The position numbers and the translations under genes are program-made. Positions 5,597 through 7,703 of a stretch of 7,703 nt of DNA are shown one piece after another. Within the stretch, counting starts at the first letter, position 1; each line of letters starts with the position of its first letter. The notes beneath the pieces are model-generated. The model worked only from the letters and a program-made list of their open reading frames with translations, ran no database searches and was not told the origin of the DNA. Origin of the DNA: Emcibacteraceae bacterium (GTDB lineage Bacteria; Pseudomonadota; Alphaproteobacteria; Sphingomonadales; Emcibacteraceae); NCBI GenBank assembly GCA_016763335.1, contig JAESUD010000305.1, positions 1 to 7,703 of the forward strand, read 5' to 3'.

Positions 5597-7612
5597 ATGA
5601 GGAAAGTTTTCTTAAACGTAATCATTGCTGTTTTTGCTTTACCATTAATGGCGCAGGCGCAGAAGAGCAATTTTGACTATCTGGATATTTTTGAGCTTGA
5701 ATATGTTGGTGATCCGCAGTTTTCGGCGGACGGTTCGCAAATTGTTTATGTGCGAACCTTCATGGATATTATGAAAGACCGCAAGCGTTCCAATCTTTGG
5801 CAAATTGATAGTGATGGTAAAAATCATCGACCGATCACCACAGGGCTTAATAATAACGCCAACCCGCGCTTTTCACCGGATGGTAGCAAGCTTGCCTATA
5901 CATCAAATGAAAGCGGCAAAACACAAATTTTAATACGGTTTCTTGATACGGGGCAGACATTTGAGGGGGCACAACTGCAAAATGGGGCGGCGCGTCTGAC
6001 ATGGTCGCTGGATAGTAAGTTTCTTGCCTTTAATGCATTTGTACCGGGTAAGGATAAAACCTATGCGCCGCTGCCCAAAGCACCGAAGGGTGCCGAATGG
6101 GCGAAAAAAGCCATATATATTGAAGAACTGCAATTTAGAAATGACGGGCGCGGGTTTGTTAAACCAGGCAATACACATATTTTTATTGTGCCGGCCATGG
6201 GCGGAACACCACGGCAATTAACAACTGGCGAGTTTAACCATACATCGGGACTTAGCTGGGCAGCGGACGGGTCGAAAATTTATTTTTCAGCAAACCGTCA
6301 CAACGACCATAAACTGGAAACAAGAAATTCAGAGATTTATTCAGTTGATGTGGCTTCCGGAAACTTAATGGTGCTAACGGATAGGTTTGGCCCTGATAGC
6401 AACCCGAACGTTTCACCGGACGGTAGCATGATCGCCTATAGCGGATCAGATGATAAACGCATGGGGTATCATAATAACGTACTTTATGTGATGAATGTGG
6501 ACGGGTCGGATAAAAAGATACTAACCGAAGACCTTGACCGATCTATTGGCACATTTCACTGGGTTTCAAATGATCAGATATATTTTCAATATGATGATCT
6601 TGGATCAACTAAAGTGGCAAAGGTTGATTTAAGCGGAGCAGTTTCGGATATCACAAGCGGTATCAGCGGTACTTCATTTGGAAGGCCATATTCATCGGGT
6701 ACATTTAATGTTAATGCAGACGGGTTAATCGCCATGACCTATGCGGATGCAATGGACCAAGCCAATATAGGTGTGACAAATGGCGGCGATGTAACACAAA
6801 TTACCGATGTTAACGATGAACTTCTTAGTCATAGAAAATTGGGAGCGGTTGAAGAAATTTGGTATAAATCAAGCCATGACGGCCAAGATATTCAGGGCTG
6901 GTTGGTAACACCAACGGATTTTGACCCGAGTAAAAAATATCCCTTGATACTTGAAATTCACGGTGGACCGTTTGCAGCATATGGGCCACATTTTGCAGCG
7001 GAAATTCAGTTAATGGCAAATGCGGGTTATATGGTTCTTTATACCAATCCGCGGGGGTCAACCAGTTATGGTTATGATTTTGCTAATCTTATTCATCATA
7101 ACTATCCCGGTAATGACTATGACGATTTGATGAGCGGCGTTGATCATGTGATCGGGCTTGGTAATGTTGATGTGGATAAATTATATGTTACTGGCGGCAG
7201 TGGCGGCGGCGTGCTTAGTTCATGGATTATCGGTAAAACTGACCGCTTCAAGGCGGCAGTGGTGGCTAAACCCGTTATAAACTGGACCAGTTTTACGCTT
7301 TATTCTGATATGTCACTGGCATCGGCAAAGTCTTGGTTTGGATCAATGCCGTGGGATGATCAGGAAAATTACTGGCGCCGTTCACCGCTATCATTGGTGG
7401 GCAATGTTAAAACACCGACTATGTTACTGACAGGTGAGCTTGATATGCGCACCCCAATGCCGGAAAGCGAACAATATTATCAAGCGCTTAAAATACAGGA
7501 TGTGGAAGCGGCACTGGTGCGTATTCCCGGTTCGTACCACGGAATTACGGCGCGCCCGAGCAACCTGATTACCAAGGTTCAGCATGTTATCAAATGGTTT
7601 GATGAGCATTAA
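5597..7612 (+). CDS. Exported S9 family peptidase (prolyl oligopeptidase / acylaminoacyl-peptidase type)
   Basis: This 671-residue serine peptidase should act in the periplasm or outside the cell on short peptides. A Sec signal peptide covers residues 1 to about 21 (ending AQA). Residues 30-400 form a beta-propeller with TolB/PD40-like strips: FSADGSQIVY (42), FSPDGSKLAY (92), WAADGSKIYF (221) and VSPDGSMIAY (272). The alpha/beta-hydrolase domain (about 415-671) has the oxyanion strip HGGP (455-458), the nucleophile elbow GGSGGG with Ser535, Asp616 in TGELDMRTP and His648 in GSYHG, so the triad is complete. The elbow has Gly after the serine where many S9 enzymes have Tyr. Length is normal for the family. 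The ATG at 5597 follows a purine-rich GAGGGTGGG (5585-5593). Another start lies 8 bp beyond its stop, so the two genes probably form an operon. The exact specificity (dipeptidyl-, acylaminoacyl- or oligopeptidase) cannot be read from the sequence. Confidence 0.95.
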   Translation: MRKVFLNVIIAVFALPLMAQAQKSNFDYLDIFELEYVGDPQFSADGSQIVYVRTFMDIMKDRKRSNLWQIDSDGKNHRPITTGLNNNANPRFSPDGSKLAYTSNESGKTQILIRFLDTGQTFEGAQLQNGAARLTWSLDSKFLAFNAFVPGKDKTYAPLPKAPKGAEWAKKAIYIEELQFRNDGRGFVKPGNTHIFIVPAMGGTPRQLTTGEFNHTSGLSWAADGSKIYFSANRHNDHKLETRNSEIYSVDVASGNLMVLTDRFGPDSNPNVSPDGSMIAYSGSDDKRMGYHNNVLYVMNVDGSDKKILTEDLDRSIGTFHWVSNDQIYFQYDDLGSTKVAKVDLSGAVSDITSGISGTSFGRPYSSGTFNVNADGLIAMTYADAMDQANIGVTNGGDVTQITDVNDELLSHRKLGAVEEIWYKSSHDGQDIQGWLVTPTDFDPSKKYPLILEIHGGPFAAYGPHFAAEIQLMANAGYMVLYTNPRGSTSYGYDFANLIHHNYPGNDYDDLMSGVDHVIGLGNVDVDKLYVTGGSGGGVLSSWIIGKTDRFKAAVVAKPVINWTSFTLYSDMSLASAKSWFGSMPWDDQENYWRRSPLSLVGNVKTPTMLLTGELDMRTPMPESEQYYQALKIQDVEAALVRIPGSYHGITARPSNLITKVQHVIKWFDEH

Positions 7613-7620
7613 AGCCGCAT

Positions 7621-7703
7621 ATGACATATTTTAAGAAAATTGGAGAGCCGCCAGTCGTGACGAAAAATGCCATGGCGGCAACGTCGCACCCTTTATCAAC
7701 AGA
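7621..7703 (+). CDS. Probable gamma-glutamyltransferase family protein, 5' fragment (cut by right edge)
   Basis: An open frame begins with ATG at 7621, the first start after an in-frame stop at 7603-7605, and runs 27 codons to the right edge. The segment PPVVTKNAMAATSHPLST (residues 10-27) resembles the start of gamma-glutamyltransferase family proteins, where a strip like G-M-V-A-T-S-H-P-L-A precedes the first core helix. Such enzymes (N-terminal nucleophile hydrolases) cleave or transfer gamma-glutamyl groups, for example from glutathione. No signal peptide is visible, unlike periplasmic forms. No good Shine-Dalgarno precedes the ATG. A GTG in the same frame at 7657, preceded by GGAGAG, is an alternative start. 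The gene follows the S9 peptidase by 8 bp and would suit peptide catabolism. The family call rests on about 15 residues and on memory of the family. Confidence 0.5.
   Translation, partial: MTYFKKIGEPPVVTKNAMAATSHPLST

Noticed and set aside
5583..5597. A four-codon mini-frame (ATG AGG GTG GGA TAA) whose stop overlaps the S9 start codon
   Set aside because: It coincides with the purine-rich ribosome binding site and is too short to tell from chance.
5645..6221. Short frames within the S9 peptidase gene on both strands
   Set aside because: They overlap the conserved propeller in other frames and show no start signals or family features. The same holds for frames at 6825-7061 and 7424-7627.
7647..7679. 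Inverted repeat GCCGCCA with a 19-nt loop and TGGCGGC, considered as a terminator after the S9 gene
   Set aside because: No T-run follows it, the loop is long, and it lies inside the open frame starting at 7621.

Overview
The window is an AT-rich stretch of a Gram-negative chromosome. The genes point to a proteobacterium: an RlpA lipoprotein, a VPLPA/PEP-CTERM exosortase substrate, a sigma-54 type promoter, a periplasmic-sensing hybrid-free histidine kinase and an exported S9 peptidase. The RlpA core and the low G+C content would fit an alphaproteobacterium, perhaps a marine Kordiimonadales or Rhodospirillales relative, but this is inference from protein style and I could not test it.

Layout from left to right: (1) a 5' fragment of a small lipoprotein gene on the minus strand, running off the left edge; (2) rlpA on the minus strand; (3) a 260-bp divergent regulatory region; (4) a plus-strand gene for a secreted DUF1566-like protein with a C-terminal VPLPA-CTERM sorting signal; (5) convergent to it with only 4 bp between stop codons, a 1056-residue sensor histidine kinase with three tandem periplasmic solute-binding domains; (6) a GNAT acetyltransferase on the minus strand, upstream of the kinase; (7) divergent from that, an exported S9 prolyl-oligopeptidase-type peptidase on the plus strand; (8) 8 bp further on, the first 27 codons of a gene whose N-terminus resembles the gamma-glutamyltransferase family, cut by the right edge.

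The most notable part is the region 833-1015 ahead of the VPLPA-CTERM gene. It holds a near-consensus sigma-54 (-24/-12) promoter with exact GG-N10-GC spacing, a perfect GTCCC-N5-GGGAC dyad and a perfect TGTAAA-N5-TTTACA dyad at enhancer distance upstream, a possible extended -10 sigma-70 promoter over the second dyad, and two perfect 15-bp direct repeats in the predicted 5' leader. This fits what is known of PEP-CTERM genes that are switched by a sigma-54 enhancer-binding regulator (PrsK/PrsR type). No exosortase, exopolysaccharide gene or enhancer-binding regulator is in the window, so this would be a detached target gene of a regulon encoded elsewhere.

The other genes have no firm functional link to it. 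The S9 peptidase and the gamma-glutamyltransferase-like gene look like a peptide-catabolism pair. The kinase, with three amino-acid-type binding domains and no response regulator beside it, is an orphan sensor.
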